A stretch of DNA of 64,000 nucleotides. Origin: Asanoa hainanensis. Lineage in GTDB: Bacteria > Actinomycetota > Actinomycetes > Mycobacteriales > Micromonosporaceae. The stretch spans positions 1-64,000 of the forward strand of contig NZ_FZPH01000013.1 in NCBI RefSeq assembly GCF_900188485.1. The letters run 5' to 3'. Made by a program: the position numbers and the translations under genes. Below the pieces are notes generated by a model. That model was given only the letters and a program-made list of their open reading frames with translations. It made no database searches and was not told the DNA's origin. Positions 8,889 through 17,026 of the stretch are shown here, one piece after another. Numbering within the stretch: the stretch's first letter is position 1; every line of letters starts with the position of its first letter.

Positions 8889-10127
8889 GTGGCCGACGTG
8901 GAACACATCATCGGGCTTCTGCTGGGTACGGAGGACGACTGGCCGCGCGCCTACGAGGCGCTGGTCGACCGGCTCGGCCCGGTGGTCGACGGTTCCGGGC
9001 GCAAGCACCGGCTGAAGACGACCCGGGTCACCATCGAGCCGTTCAACCTGCGTGACAAGCCCCGCCACTCGTTGGTCATCGACCGGCTCGCGTACTGGTA
9101 CTACCACCCGCGCGAGTGGCTCAAGAAAGTGTCCATGATGGACGACGTCTACCTGCTCAACAGCCCGTTCACCTTCCAGTCGATGGAGAAGCACGCGGCG
9201 TACTGCGCGATGATGCGGCTCGGTCTCAAGGTGCCGGAGACCGTGCTCGTGCCGTACAAGCATCCGCTCGAGAACTCCCGCTGGGCCTACACGGCGGCTC
9301 GCTACAACCAGTCGTTCGACCTCGACTCCGTGGCTTCGGAGCTGGGCTATCCGCTGTTCATGAAGCCCTACGACGGTGGCGCGTGGGTCGGCGTCTCGAA
9401 GATCAAGGACAGTGCCGAACTGCACGCGGCGTACGACGCTTCGGGTGAGCGGTTGATGCATCTCCAGCAGTCGGTCGAGGGCTACGACGTGTTCAGCCGT
9501 TCGCTGTCGATCGGTCCCGAGACGATGGTGATGAAGTTCCGGCCGGAACTTCCGATGCACGACCGGTACGCGGTGGAGCACGACTTCCTCAGCGCCGAGA
9601 CGGGCGACGAGGTGGTGACCATTTCCCGGCTGGTCAACGCCTTCTTCGGCTGGGAGTTCAACTCGTGCGAGTCGCTGGTCCGGGGCACCGAGGTCTACCC
9701 GATCGACTACGCCAACGCCTGCCCCGACGTGGCGCTGACCTCGCTGCACTACTACTTCCCGTGGGCGATGAAGGCGCTGCTGCGGTGGACCACGTTCTGC
9801 GTGGTGACCGGCCGGCGCTTCCAGGTCGACCTGAACACCCGGCAGTACTTCGAGATCGCCGACCGCACCGACCTCGGCTATCGCGAGAAGCTCGCCGCCT
9901 ACCGGAAGCTCACCGACGACTACTTCGACACCGAGCGGTACGCCGACTTCTGCGCGTCCCGGCTCGCCCACGTCGACGAGCTCGTCTACGACTGGATCCG
10001 CTCACCGGACTTCGACACGCTGCTCGTGGAGACCGTGCGGGCGACGTACCCGGAGCACGAACATGATCGGTTCGTGGCGCACTTCCGGGGTCTGACCGGG
10101 GCCTGGGTGGCCGACCAGGGCTGCTAA
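8889..10127 (+). CDS. ATP-grasp-fold ligase-like protein
   Basis: 412 residues from GTG 8889 with GGGGAGG upstream. Features of an ATP-grasp ligase: GYPLFMKPYDGGAWVGVSKI (ATP-binding strand and glycine loop, about 155-175), LHLQQSVEG-like hinge, VMKFRPELP, and FQVDLNTRQYFEIAD as the likely metal-binding end. The usual C-terminal Glu/Asn metal pair is not obvious, so catalysis needs confirmation. RimK-like ligases join a carboxylate to an amine through an acyl phosphate; here the partners would be the two esterases upstream in the same operon. Many Tyr/Trp/His residues and no membrane segment. Substrate unknown. Confidence 0.65.
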   Translation: MADVEHIIGLLLGTEDDWPRAYEALVDRLGPVVDGSGRKHRLKTTRVTIEPFNLRDKPRHSLVIDRLAYWYYHPREWLKKVSMMDDVYLLNSPFTFQSMEKHAAYCAMMRLGLKVPETVLVPYKHPLENSRWAYTAARYNQSFDLDSVASELGYPLFMKPYDGGAWVGVSKIKDSAELHAAYDASGERLMHLQQSVEGYDVFSRSLSIGPETMVMKFRPELPMHDRYAVEHDFLSAETGDEVVTISRLVNAFFGWEFNSCESLVRGTEVYPIDYANACPDVALTSLHYYFPWAMKALLRWTTFCVVTGRRFQVDLNTRQYFEIADRTDLGYREKLAAYRKLTDDYFDTERYADFCASRLAHVDELVYDWIRSPDFDTLLVETVRATYPEHEHDRFVAHFRGLTGAWVADQGC

Positions 10128-10198
10128 AACCGCTGGCTCGGTCGGGTCAGATCTGCGAGGCTCGGTAGGAACCGGGTCCCGACGACAGGAGCATGGCA

Positions 10199-10303
10199 AT
10201 GCGAGGCATCGAAAACTTCCGCCCATCCGTGCGAGTTTTCGAGGACACCGTTGCCCGTGCACACCGTCAACATCGGGATTCTGGCGCATGTCGACGCCGG
10301 TAA
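10199..10303 (+). CDS. leader peptide overlapping the ribosomal protection gene
   Basis: A short reading frame, 34 codons from ATG 10199 (36 from ATG 10193), ends with TAA at 10301-10303, that is 53 bases inside the downstream GTPase gene in another frame. AGGAG at 10187-10191 is seven bases from the second ATG, a good ribosome binding site. It begins MRGIENFRPSVRVFEDT and is rich in Arg. A 9-bp hairpin lies within it. Leader peptides precede several antibiotic resistance genes, including tet(M); an attenuator role is inferred from the layout only. Confidence 0.5.
   Translation: MRGIENFRPSVRVFEDTVARAHRQHRDSGACRRR
10209..10242 (+). promoter_or_regulatory. leader hairpin occluding the GTPase ribosome binding site
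   Basis: TCGAAAACT (10209-10217) and AGTTTTCGA (10234-10242) are perfect inverted repeats with a 16-nt loop. The 3' arm runs into GAGGA at 10241-10245, the Shine-Dalgarno for the TTG start at 10251. A ribosome translating or stalled in the leader frame would open this stem, so translational attenuation is plausible. Confidence 0.55.
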
Positions 10304-12239
10304 GACCAGCCTGACCGAGCGATTGCTGTACGACACCGGGGTCATCGACCGGCTCGGCAGCGTCGACTCGGGCACCACCCAGACCGACACCGGCGAGCTC
10401 GAGCGCCGGCGCGGCATCACGATCAGGTCAGCCGTCACCGCGTTCCGGGTCGGCGACCGGCAGGTCAACCTGATCGACACACCCGGCCACCGCGACTTCA
10501 TGGCCGAGGTCGAACGCGCGCTCGGCGTGCTGGACGGCGCGGTCCTGGTGCTCTCGGCGGTCGAGGGCGTGCAACCGCACAGTCGCCTGCTGATGCGCAC
10601 CTGCCGCGCGCTGCGGCTGCCCACGCTGCTGTTCGTCAACAAGATCGACCGGGCGGGCGCCCGCGAGGCCGAGCTGCTGGCCGAGGTGCGCCGGTTGCTG
10701 ACGCCGGCGATCGCGCCGCTGGGCACGGTCCGGGACATCGGGACACCCGATGCCCGCTTCGCCGCGGCCCCGGGCGACTGGCTGGCGTTGCTGGCCGAGC
10801 AGGACGACGAGCTGTTGGCCGCGTACGTCGAGGACCGCCCGGTGGGTGACGACACGCTGCGGGCCGCGCTGGGGACCCAGACCGCCGCGGGGCTCGTACA
10901 TCCGGTGCTGTTCGGGTCGGCTCTGTCCGGGACGGGCGTGCCGGAACTGCTCGATGCCATCGGTGACCTGCTCCCGGCCGCGCCGCCTCCGGAGCCGGCG
11001 CCGCGCGCCCGGGTCTTCGCGATCACCCGCGGGCCGGGCGGTGCGAAGGTGGCCTACGCCCGGTCCTACGGCGGCGCGCTCACCGCCCGTCAGCGCCTCC
11101 CGGTGTTCCGCCGCCGTGCGGATGGCCGAGTGGAGTCGCACCGCGTCCAGCTCACCGGCGTGGCGGTGGTGGGATCTCGGGACGCGCCGGCGCTGACGGC
11201 CGGCTACATCGCGGCGCTGCACGGGCTGTCCACCGTGCGCATCGGTGACCAGCTCGGTTCCGCCGCGGGCCTGTCCACCGCAAGCCACTTCCCGCGTCCC
11301 AGCCTGGAGACGGTGGTGCGGCGGAGCGACGGCGGGCCGGCCACGGCCCTGCACACCGCCCTGCTCCGGATGGCCGACGAGGATCCGCTGATCGAGGCCC
11401 GGGTGACCGCGACGGGCGAGACCGGGCTGCGGCTGTACGGCGAGGTGCAGAAGGAGGTGATCGCCGCGACGCTGGTCGAGGGGTACGGCATCACCGCCTC
11501 CTTCGCGCCCAGCCAGCTGGTCCACCTGGAACGCCCGACCGGCACCGGAAGCGCAGTAGAGATCATCGGCAACGGCTTCTTCGGCACGGTGGGCCTCCGC
11601 GTGGAGCCCGGCACCGGCATCGAGTACGCGCTGGAGGTCGAGCTCGGCTCACTGCCGCTGGCGTACCACAAGGCGATCGAGGAATCGGTCGTGCAGACGC
11701 TGGACCAGGGCTTGTGCGGGTGGCCGGTGACCGACATCCGGGTGACGCTGACCCACAGCGGCTACTGGTCCCCGATCACGCGGGCCGGCCACTTCCGCGA
11801 CCTCACGCCACACGTCCTGATGCAGGCGCTGGCGATCGCGGGCACCCGAGTCTTCGAGCCCTGCCACCACTTCGAGGCAGACGTGCCCGTCGCGGCGATC
11901 GGCCCGGTCACGAGCGCCCTGGCCCAACTCGGCGGCCGCGTCGACGAAACGGTGCCCACCGACGCGTCGGTTGAGGGAGTGCGGGCCAGTACGACCACGA
12001 CGGTCGGCGACACGTGGCGAATCATCGGTTCCATCCCGGCACGGGAGGTCACCGAGGCTCAGCGCCGGCTGCCGGACCTGACCAACGGCGAGGGTTTGTG
12101 GACCTCGACGCAGGCCGGTGACCGGCCGGTCGAAGGTCGTCCGCCGCGGCGGCCCCGCACGGACGGCAACCCGTTGGACCGGGCCGAGTACACCCGTTGG
12201 CTGGCGCAACGCGACCTGGCCAGCAGCGGCCACGCGTGA
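10251..12239 (+). CDS. otrA: Otr(A)/Tet-type ribosomal protection GTPase
   Basis: 662 residues, an EF-G-like translational GTPase close in length to Otr(A) of Streptomyces (663). G1 is AHVDAGKT (12-19), the switch region has RRRGITIRSA, G3 is DTPGH, G4 is NKID, followed by domains II-V with LERPTGTGSAVEI and a C-terminal EF-G domain V ending REVTEAQRRLPDLTNGEGLW. Such proteins bind the ribosome and release tetracyclines; some related GTPases act in self-protection of producers. The TTG start at 10251 follows GAGGA by five bases; GTG 10257 is an alternative. An overlapping leader frame and hairpin precede it. The gene symbol is by family resemblance; substrate range is not shown. Confidence 0.8.
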   Translation: MPVHTVNIGILAHVDAGKTSLTERLLYDTGVIDRLGSVDSGTTQTDTGELERRRGITIRSAVTAFRVGDRQVNLIDTPGHRDFMAEVERALGVLDGAVLVLSAVEGVQPHSRLLMRTCRALRLPTLLFVNKIDRAGAREAELLAEVRRLLTPAIAPLGTVRDIGTPDARFAAAPGDWLALLAEQDDELLAAYVEDRPVGDDTLRAALGTQTAAGLVHPVLFGSALSGTGVPELLDAIGDLLPAAPPPEPAPRARVFAITRGPGGAKVAYARSYGGALTARQRLPVFRRRADGRVESHRVQLTGVAVVGSRDAPALTAGYIAALHGLSTVRIGDQLGSAAGLSTASHFPRPSLETVVRRSDGGPATALHTALLRMADEDPLIEARVTATGETGLRLYGEVQKEVIAATLVEGYGITASFAPSQLVHLERPTGTGSAVEIIGNGFFGTVGLRVEPGTGIEYALEVELGSLPLAYHKAIEESVVQTLDQGLCGWPVTDIRVTLTHSGYWSPITRAGHFRDLTPHVLMQALAIAGTRVFEPCHHFEADVPVAAIGPVTSALAQLGGRVDETVPTDASVEGVRASTTTTVGDTWRIIGSIPAREVTEAQRRLPDLTNGEGLWTSTQAGDRPVEGRPPRRPRTDGNPLDRAEYTRWLAQRDLASSGHA

Positions 12240-12247
12240 TAGGCCCG

Positions 12248-12652
12248 TCAGGCCTGGAAGGCGTTGCTCACCGTGAGGGTGTCCTCGTACAGGTGCAGCC
12301 GCACGATCTTGCCTTCGATGACCCTCAGGTGGAGGGCGACCAGCGTTTCGAAGCGCTTGCCGGTGCTGCCGGCGGTGTGGGCGAACCTGCCGAGGACGAC
12401 CGCGTCCGGGCCGTCGACGAGGACCTTGTTGACGACCGCGCTGCTCTCGCCGGGCACCACGGCGTGCCACAGGGTGGCGAAGTACTCCGCCACCTGTTCG
12501 CGCCTGGTTCGGCGGCCGGTCCAGGGCAGGTCGGGGTTGCCCGGGACGTTCCAGTCGATGTCGTCGGCGAACAGCTCACCGAGGCCCCGCGCGTCCTGCA
12601 CGGAGCGCCGGCGCAGGAACTCGGTGGTTACGGCCTCGGTGGTGGCGGTCAT
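12248..12652 (-). CDS. SnoaL-like / NTF2-fold protein
   Basis: 134 residues. The pattern FLRRRSVQDARGLGELFADD, IDWNVPGNPDLPW, RREQVAEYFATLW, then VLGRFAHTAGSTGKRFET and VALHLRVIEGKIVRLHLYED is the cone-shaped alpha+beta barrel of the nuclear transport factor 2 / ketosteroid isomerase-like superfamily. Members bind small hydrophobic molecules and may isomerise, hydrolyse or merely sequester them. It is divergent from the TetR gene at 12746 across a 93-base region with two palindromes, so it is the likely target of that regulator. Confidence 0.75.
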   Translation of the reverse strand: MTATTEAVTTEFLRRRSVQDARGLGELFADDIDWNVPGNPDLPWTGRRTRREQVAEYFATLWHAVVPGESSAVVNKVLVDGPDAVVLGRFAHTAGSTGKRFETLVALHLRVIEGKIVRLHLYEDTLTVSNAFQA

Positions 12653-12677
12653 GGTCAGGCCCTTCAGCGCACGAATC

Positions 12678-12726
12678 CGGACAGTCCGTCCGATTGCGCC
12701 TCCAACGATACGGACGAGGTGTCCGT
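12678..12726. promoter_or_regulatory. paired TetR-type palindromes between divergent genes
   Basis: CGGACAGTCCG (12678-12688) and ACGGAC-GAGGT-GTCCGT (12710-12726) share the half-site CGGAC/GTCCG. A -10-like TACGAT follows at 12734 before the TetR start. Such half-sites between a TetR gene and its divergent neighbour are the expected autoregulatory operators. Confidence 0.55.
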
Positions 12727-12745
12727 TTCTCGGTACGATCGGGTT

Positions 12746-13306
12746 GTGAACTCCGCGACTGCGGGCAGAGCGAGGCGGGCGGACGCCAGGCGCAACTACG
12801 AGGCGTTGCTCACCGCGGGCAAGTCCGTGTTCGCGGAGTCCGGCACGGAGGCGCCGCTGGAAGAGGTGGCCCGGCGGGCCGGTGTCGGGCAGGGCACCCT
12901 CTACCGGCAGTTCCCCACCCGCGAGCACCTGTTCGCGGCGATCATGTCGGAGACCATCGACCTGCTCGACCGCACCGCCCGCGACCTGCTCGCGGCGCCG
13001 GACCCATGGGACGCGTTGGTCCGGTGGCTGCGGCTCTACGACGAGAGCGCCGCCTGCTACCAGGGCATGACCCGGCGCGTCGCCGAGGGCGTCGCCGACG
13101 ACGCCTCACCGGTCGCCGCGGCCTGCGCACCGATGCGAGCGAGCTTCGGCCAACTCTTCGACCGCGCCCGCGCGGCCGGCCTGGTCCGACCGGACCTGAC
13201 CGCGCTCCAACTGTTCACGATGATCTCGGCCCTGCCGAAGGACCCGACCAGCGGCACGACCATCCCGCCGTACCTCGACGTGGTCCTAAAAGGCATCAGA
13301 CCTTAG
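12746..13306 (+). CDS. TetR-family transcriptional regulator
   Basis: 186 residues from GTG 12746. N-terminal helix-turn-helix: RRNYEALLTAGKSVFAESG, then LEEVARRAGVGQGTLYRQFP TREHLF as the recognition helix region. The C-terminal half is a helical ligand-binding domain with no recognisable ligand. The gene is divergent from the SnoaL-like gene, with paired palindromes in the 93-base gap, and its last four bases overlap the end of the lipoprotein gene on the other strand. Expected to be a repressor of itself and of the SnoaL-like gene, released by an unknown small molecule. Confidence 0.85.
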   Translation: MNSATAGRARRADARRNYEALLTAGKSVFAESGTEAPLEEVARRAGVGQGTLYRQFPTREHLFAAIMSETIDLLDRTARDLLAAPDPWDALVRWLRLYDESAACYQGMTRRVAEGVADDASPVAAACAPMRASFGQLFDRARAAGLVRPDLTALQLFTMISALPKDPTSGTTIPPYLDVVLKGIRP

Positions 13307-13758
13307 GCGCAGGCTGCGCCGATCTTGTCGGCGACCCCGGCCAGCTCTTCCTTCGCCGCGTTGACCGGGGTGTTGTCGTTCGGGTCCGCGATCTTTTTGA
13401 CGGTGGCCGCGCCGTCGGTTAGGGCGACCTTGACGTCGGCCGCTACCGGTTCGGCGGCGAGTGCCGTCAGCTTGTCGGACCAACCCGTCAGGACCGCGCG
13501 GAACTCCTTCTCGGCCGCGTCCGCCTTCGCCTCGTCGCCTTCCAGCGCCACCTTGAGCAAATTCTCGACGCCCGCGTCGAAGCCGCTCACGCCCGTCTTG
13601 CTGACCGCGACGGCCTCACCGCACGCGCTCGCGGTGGCGGCCGCTTCGCCGTCGGCGGCCGGGGACGCGCCGCCGGTGGGCGCGGCGTCCGTGTCGGAAC
13701 CGCAGGCGGCGAGCGCCAGAGCGGAAGCGGTGAAGGCGGTGACCAGGATCCGGCGCAT
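13303..13758 (-). CDS. small secreted lipoprotein
   Basis: 151 residues. The N-terminus MRRILVTAFTASALALAACGS has a lipobox LAAC, so Cys19 should be diacylated and the protein anchored on the outer face of the membrane. A short Gly/Ala/Ser linker is followed by a helical domain of about 110 residues (AGVENLLKVALEGDEAKADAAEKEFRA region) with two cysteines (about 46 and 150) that could form a disulfide. Function unknown. It is downstream of, and in the same direction as, nothing obvious; the kinase gene ends further along the same strand. Confidence 0.7.
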   Translation of the reverse strand: MRRILVTAFTASALALAACGSDTDAAPTGGASPAADGEAAATASACGEAVAVSKTGVSGFDAGVENLLKVALEGDEAKADAAEKEFRAVLTGWSDKLTALAAEPVAADVKVALTDGAATVKKIADPNDNTPVNAAKEELAGVADKIGAACA

Positions 13759-13840
13759 CGCGGGGCTCCTCGGGCAGGGCGGGCGGCTGGCAATGACGAG
13801 ACGAGACCGTAGTCCACCGCCGCCCGGCGCGCTGCCCCGC

Positions 13841-15454
13841 TCAGTACGCGAACTCCGCGCTCTTCGCCTCGCCCCGGATCGCCGAGCCGTCGTTGTCGTA
13901 CACGCGCCAGCTCTGCACCAGCACGTACCGCCGGCCGCGCGGCGGGGTCAGCGTGACCGGGCCGCAGGTTCGCTCGGACAGCTCCGGCCCGAAGACCAGG
14001 CCCGCGCAGGTGTGCGGGCTGCCGACCACCCGGCCCGCCGTGTCCTGGAGCGTCAGCGTGATGTCGGCCCGCACCTGTTTGGACTGCAGCCCACCGGAGA
14101 TCCGCACTCCCGGGCCGGTCGCGTAGCAGGTGTTCGAGAACGCCGGCTGGAGGAACTTCCACTGGTAGCCCGTGCACTTCGCCGCGCCGAACGCCGTCGG
14201 CAGGGGCGCCACCTTGGCCTCCTGCGACGCCCGCGCCGTGGCCGGCCGGGGCTTGGCCATCCGGTTGGCGGTCAGCCCGGCCGCGGCAGTCTCCACCGGA
14301 CCACCGCCACCTCCGCGCGCCGGCTTCGCGTTCGGAGTCGAGGCCGAAGGCGACGCCGTCGGTCGGCTGGCGTCGGCCGTGCTCCCGCTGCCCGTACCCG
14401 GCCATTCGAGCGCGACCAGCGCGACCGCGATCAGCACGAACGCCGTGGCCACCGTGGTGATCGCGTGCCAGGCCGGCACCCGGCGGCGTTGGGTGGGAAT
14501 CCACGGCCGGGCGGTGAGCTCCGACTGCATCGGCAGCCGGGGCAGCTTCGGCAGCGCGGGCGCGGCACCCAGCCGGAGCGCCGCTGTGCGGAGCGCGACG
14601 CCCATCGAGGCCGCCTCGGGTCGGCGGGCCGGATTCTTGTCCACACAGGACGCGATGAGCTTCCACAACACGTCCGGGATGCCGGGGTTGCGGCGCGGCC
14701 GGGTCTCGACGTGCCGGCGGAAAACCGAGCGCGGCGTGTGCCCACCGTACGGCGGCCGCCCGGTCAGCAGCTCGTAGAGCACCATCCCGAACGCGTACAT
14801 GTCGGATGCGGGCGACGGCCGCGCGCCGTTGATGATCTCCGGCGCCAGGTAGTTCGGCGTGCCGAGCAGCGCGCCGGTGGTGGTCAGCGCGGGCGCGTCG
14901 ACGACCCGGGCGATGCCGAAGTCGGTCAGCCGCACCTGGGGATCGCGGTCCAGCGCGTCCGTCGTACCCACCAGGATGTTGTCGGGTTTGAGGTCCCGAT
15001 GCACGACACCGAGATGGTGCGCGTGCCCGAGGCCGTCGGCGACCGCGGCCATCACCGTCGCCGCCTCGGCGGGCGTCAGCGTCCCGCGGGCCCGCAGCAG
15101 CTCGCGGACGCTGCCACCGGGCACGAGCTCCATCACCAGGCCGAGCGATTCGCCGATGGTGAGCAGCTCGCGTACCGGCACGATGTTCTCGTGCTCCAGC
15201 GCGGCGAGGATCGCGCGCTCCTGCACGAAGCGCATCACGGCCTTGGGCTGCGGCACCAACTCGTCGCGGAGCACCTTGATCGCGACCTGCTCGCCGGTCG
15301 CCTGGCTGCGCGCGCGCCACACGGTGCCGCTGGCACCGCCGCCGATCTGTTCGACCAGCTCGTAGCAGCCACCGACCACGCGTGCGCAGGGTTTGCCAGG
15401 CGCGGGAACGGGCTCGGTTTCAGGAGCGGGCGTCTTGGGGGGTTCTGACGTCAC
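13841..15454 (-). CDS. membrane Ser/Thr protein kinase (PknB-like)
   Basis: 537 residues. Hanks-type kinase domain at about 30-290: glycine loop IGGGASGTV (37-45), Lys60 in VAIKVL, HRDLKPDN with catalytic Asp154, DFG with Asp178, and NYLAPE. One membrane helix at about 329-351 is followed by a Ser/Thr/Pro linker and an extracellular domain of about 125 residues with four cysteines (KCTGYQWKF, SNTCYATG, HTCAGLVFG, RTCGPVTL), probably two disulfides. The outer domain is not a PASTA repeat, so the sensed signal differs from that of PknB. It phosphorylates proteins on Ser/Thr in response to envelope cues. No cognate phosphatase is adjacent. Confidence 0.88.
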   Translation of the reverse strand: MTSEPPKTPAPETEPVPAPGKPCARVVGGCYELVEQIGGGASGTVWRARSQATGEQVAIKVLRDELVPQPKAVMRFVQERAILAALEHENIVPVRELLTIGESLGLVMELVPGGSVRELLRARGTLTPAEAATVMAAVADGLGHAHHLGVVHRDLKPDNILVGTTDALDRDPQVRLTDFGIARVVDAPALTTTGALLGTPNYLAPEIINGARPSPASDMYAFGMVLYELLTGRPPYGGHTPRSVFRRHVETRPRRNPGIPDVLWKLIASCVDKNPARRPEAASMGVALRTAALRLGAAPALPKLPRLPMQSELTARPWIPTQRRRVPAWHAITTVATAFVLIAVALVALEWPGTGSGSTADASRPTASPSASTPNAKPARGGGGGPVETAAAGLTANRMAKPRPATARASQEAKVAPLPTAFGAAKCTGYQWKFLQPAFSNTCYATGPGVRISGGLQSKQVRADITLTLQDTAGRVVGSPHTCAGLVFGPELSERTCGPVTLTPPRGRRYVLVQSWRVYDNDGSAIRGEAKSAEFAY

Positions 15455-15535
15455 TGGACAGTCATACTCGTCAAACCTCCCGTATGCCGGAACACACCCA
15501 ATAGGCCCGAATGGAATCCCCTGATCGGAGGACGG

Positions 15536-16189
15536 CTATCCAGTGATGATGTTGACCGCGATCGCCAGCACGATCGCGTTGTAGAGGAAGCTGATCACGC
15601 TGTGCACCATCACGTGGTAGCGCACCGTCCGGCCCCGCACCTCCACGTCCGACGCCGCGAACGAGACGCCGACGGTCACCGAGAAATACAGAAAATCGAT
15701 CAGCCGGGGGTACGGGCACGCGGGGAACCGCCAGTCCGTCCACTGTGCGTAGAAGCGGGCGTACCCGAGCTGCAACAACAGCCAGGCGCAGACGGTGACG
15801 AACGCGCCGAGCCCCTGCACGAGCCCGCTGTAGTCGCTGTTCTCGTCGACCGCGAGCACGTCGAGGGAGGCGCCCAGCCCGGTGATGCTGGCCGCGACGG
15901 TGAAGAAGAAGCTGAACCGGCGACCGGTCAGGCGGGCGTTCACGCCGGTGACCGGTGGCGGTGGCACGTTCGGGTCGGTCAGCCGCTCCCGCCGCACCCG
16001 CAACGTGCCGACGAACAGGTAGGCGGCCGCCAGCAGGCTCCAGAACAGCAGGAAGCGCACGACGTTCGGCTCGCTCTCGCTGCCGAGGACGGTGAACAAC
16101 AGCCCGCCGACGGCGAGGACCACCTCGACCAGACGCGCGGTCAGCGTGCCGGCCAGTCCCACGAAACGGCTAACGCGCGGGCCGATCAA
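15536..16189 (-). CDS. DUF1345 membrane protein
   Basis: 217 residues with about five hydrophobic segments. The C-terminal part FLYFSVTVGVSFAASDVEV, RYHVMVHSVISFLYNAIVLA is the most conserved section of the DUF1345 family of actinobacterial and proteobacterial inner-membrane proteins. The loop DFLYFSVTVGVSFAASDV resembles an ion-channel-like pore region, but no transport activity is established. It lies 81 bases beyond the kinase start on the same strand and is transcribed toward it. Confidence 0.75.
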   Translation of the reverse strand: MIGPRVSRFVGLAGTLTARLVEVVLAVGGLLFTVLGSESEPNVVRFLLFWSLLAAAYLFVGTLRVRRERLTDPNVPPPPVTGVNARLTGRRFSFFFTVAASITGLGASLDVLAVDENSDYSGLVQGLGAFVTVCAWLLLQLGYARFYAQWTDWRFPACPYPRLIDFLYFSVTVGVSFAASDVEVRGRTVRYHVMVHSVISFLYNAIVLAIAVNIITG

Positions 16190-16251
16190 GGGTTGCGCCG
16201 GCTTCCCATTTGTCCAAGCGCGGACCGGCCGGCATCGATACCGTTCGGGGC

Positions 16252-16764
16252 ATGACCACAGACACCGAGACGGGGCCGGAGCGCAACACCCGGCCCGCCG
16301 ACTATCCCGCCGCGGTCGTGCCGATGCTGGCGTACGAGGACGGCGTCGCGGCCATCGAGTTCCTCACCGCCGCGTTCGGCTTCACCGAGCGAATGCGACT
16401 CACCTCGGACGACGGCTCGATCGGGCACGCCGAGCTCGCCCTCGGCGACGCGGTGATCGCGCTCGCCACACCACCCGGCATCCGATACGAGAGCCCGAAC
16501 CACCACCGCGAGTACTGCACGGCGGCGATGCGCTGGGCGGAACAGCCGTGGGTGGTGAACGGGGTCATGATCTACATCGACGACGTCGACGCACACGCCG
16601 AGCGGGCTCGGGCGGCCGGGGCCAAACTGCTCAGCGAACCCGAGGACAAGCCGTACGGCATCCGCAGCTACCGCGCCGAAGACCTGGAAGGCCACCGCTG
16701 GATGTTCAACCAGCACCTGCGCGACACGAAGCCGGAGGACTGGGGCGCGACGACGCCCGCCTGA
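16252..16764 (+). CDS. VOC (glyoxalase/bleomycin-resistance) family protein
   Basis: 170 residues from ATG 16252, chosen over an in-frame upstream start at 16210 that would cover the promoter region. Two beta-alpha-beta-beta-beta units: VVPMLAYEDGVAAIEFLTAAFGF, GHAELALGDAVIALA, and VMIYIDDVDAHAERARAAGAKLLSEPEDKPYG, EDLEGHRWMFNQHL. Metal-ligand positions of glyoxalase-like proteins are suggested by His and Glu residues in GHAELAL and EGHRW. Substrate unknown; relatives include PhnB-like and drug-binding proteins. Immediately followed by the toxin-antitoxin operator. Confidence 0.8.
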   Translation: MTTDTETGPERNTRPADYPAAVVPMLAYEDGVAAIEFLTAAFGFTERMRLTSDDGSIGHAELALGDAVIALATPPGIRYESPNHHREYCTAAMRWAEQPWVVNGVMIYIDDVDAHAERARAAGAKLLSEPEDKPYGIRSYRAEDLEGHRWMFNQHLRDTKPEDWGATTPA

Positions 16765-16780
16765 CGACACGCCGATGGGC

Positions 16781-16813
16781 GACACTATTCCCAATACGAT
16801 CATTGATAGTGTC
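16781..16813. promoter_or_regulatory. toxin-antitoxin operator
   Basis: GACACTAT (16781-16788) and ATAGTGTC (16806-16813) are perfect 8-bp inverted repeats separated by 17 bases, six bases before the antitoxin ATG at 16820. Ribbon-helix-helix antitoxins bind such repeats to repress their own operon. The position also argues that the antitoxin starts at 16820 rather than at the in-frame ATG 16775, which would put the repeat inside the coding region. Confidence 0.65.
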
Positions 16814-16819
16814 ACCGGC

Positions 16820-17026
16820 ATGACGGCGGCTATGTCCATCACCCTCGACGACGACCTCGCCCAGGCGCTCAACGCCGCGGTCGGTCGGGGCAACCGGTCA
16901 GCCCTCGTCGCCGAAGCGATCCGCGAATACCTGGACCGCCACACCCTCGCCGCGGCCAAGGCCTGGCACGCCTCGCTCGACGGCGACGACGCCGCGGCGC
17001 TGGCGGAGGTCGACGCCACGTGGTGA
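16820..17026 (+). CDS. ribbon-helix-helix antitoxin
   Basis: 68 residues. MSITLDDDLAQALNAAVGRGNRSALVAEAIREYLD is a CopG/Arc-type ribbon-helix-helix: one DNA-contacting beta strand and two helices, which dimerise on operator DNA. The C-terminal tail (HASLDGDDAAALAEVDATW) would wrap and neutralise the toxin. The stop codon overlaps the GTG start of the MazF-like toxin, the usual coupling of these pairs. A perfect inverted repeat lies immediately upstream. Confidence 0.8.
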   Translation: MTAAMSITLDDDLAQALNAAVGRGNRSALVAEAIREYLDRHTLAAAKAWHASLDGDDAAALAEVDATW

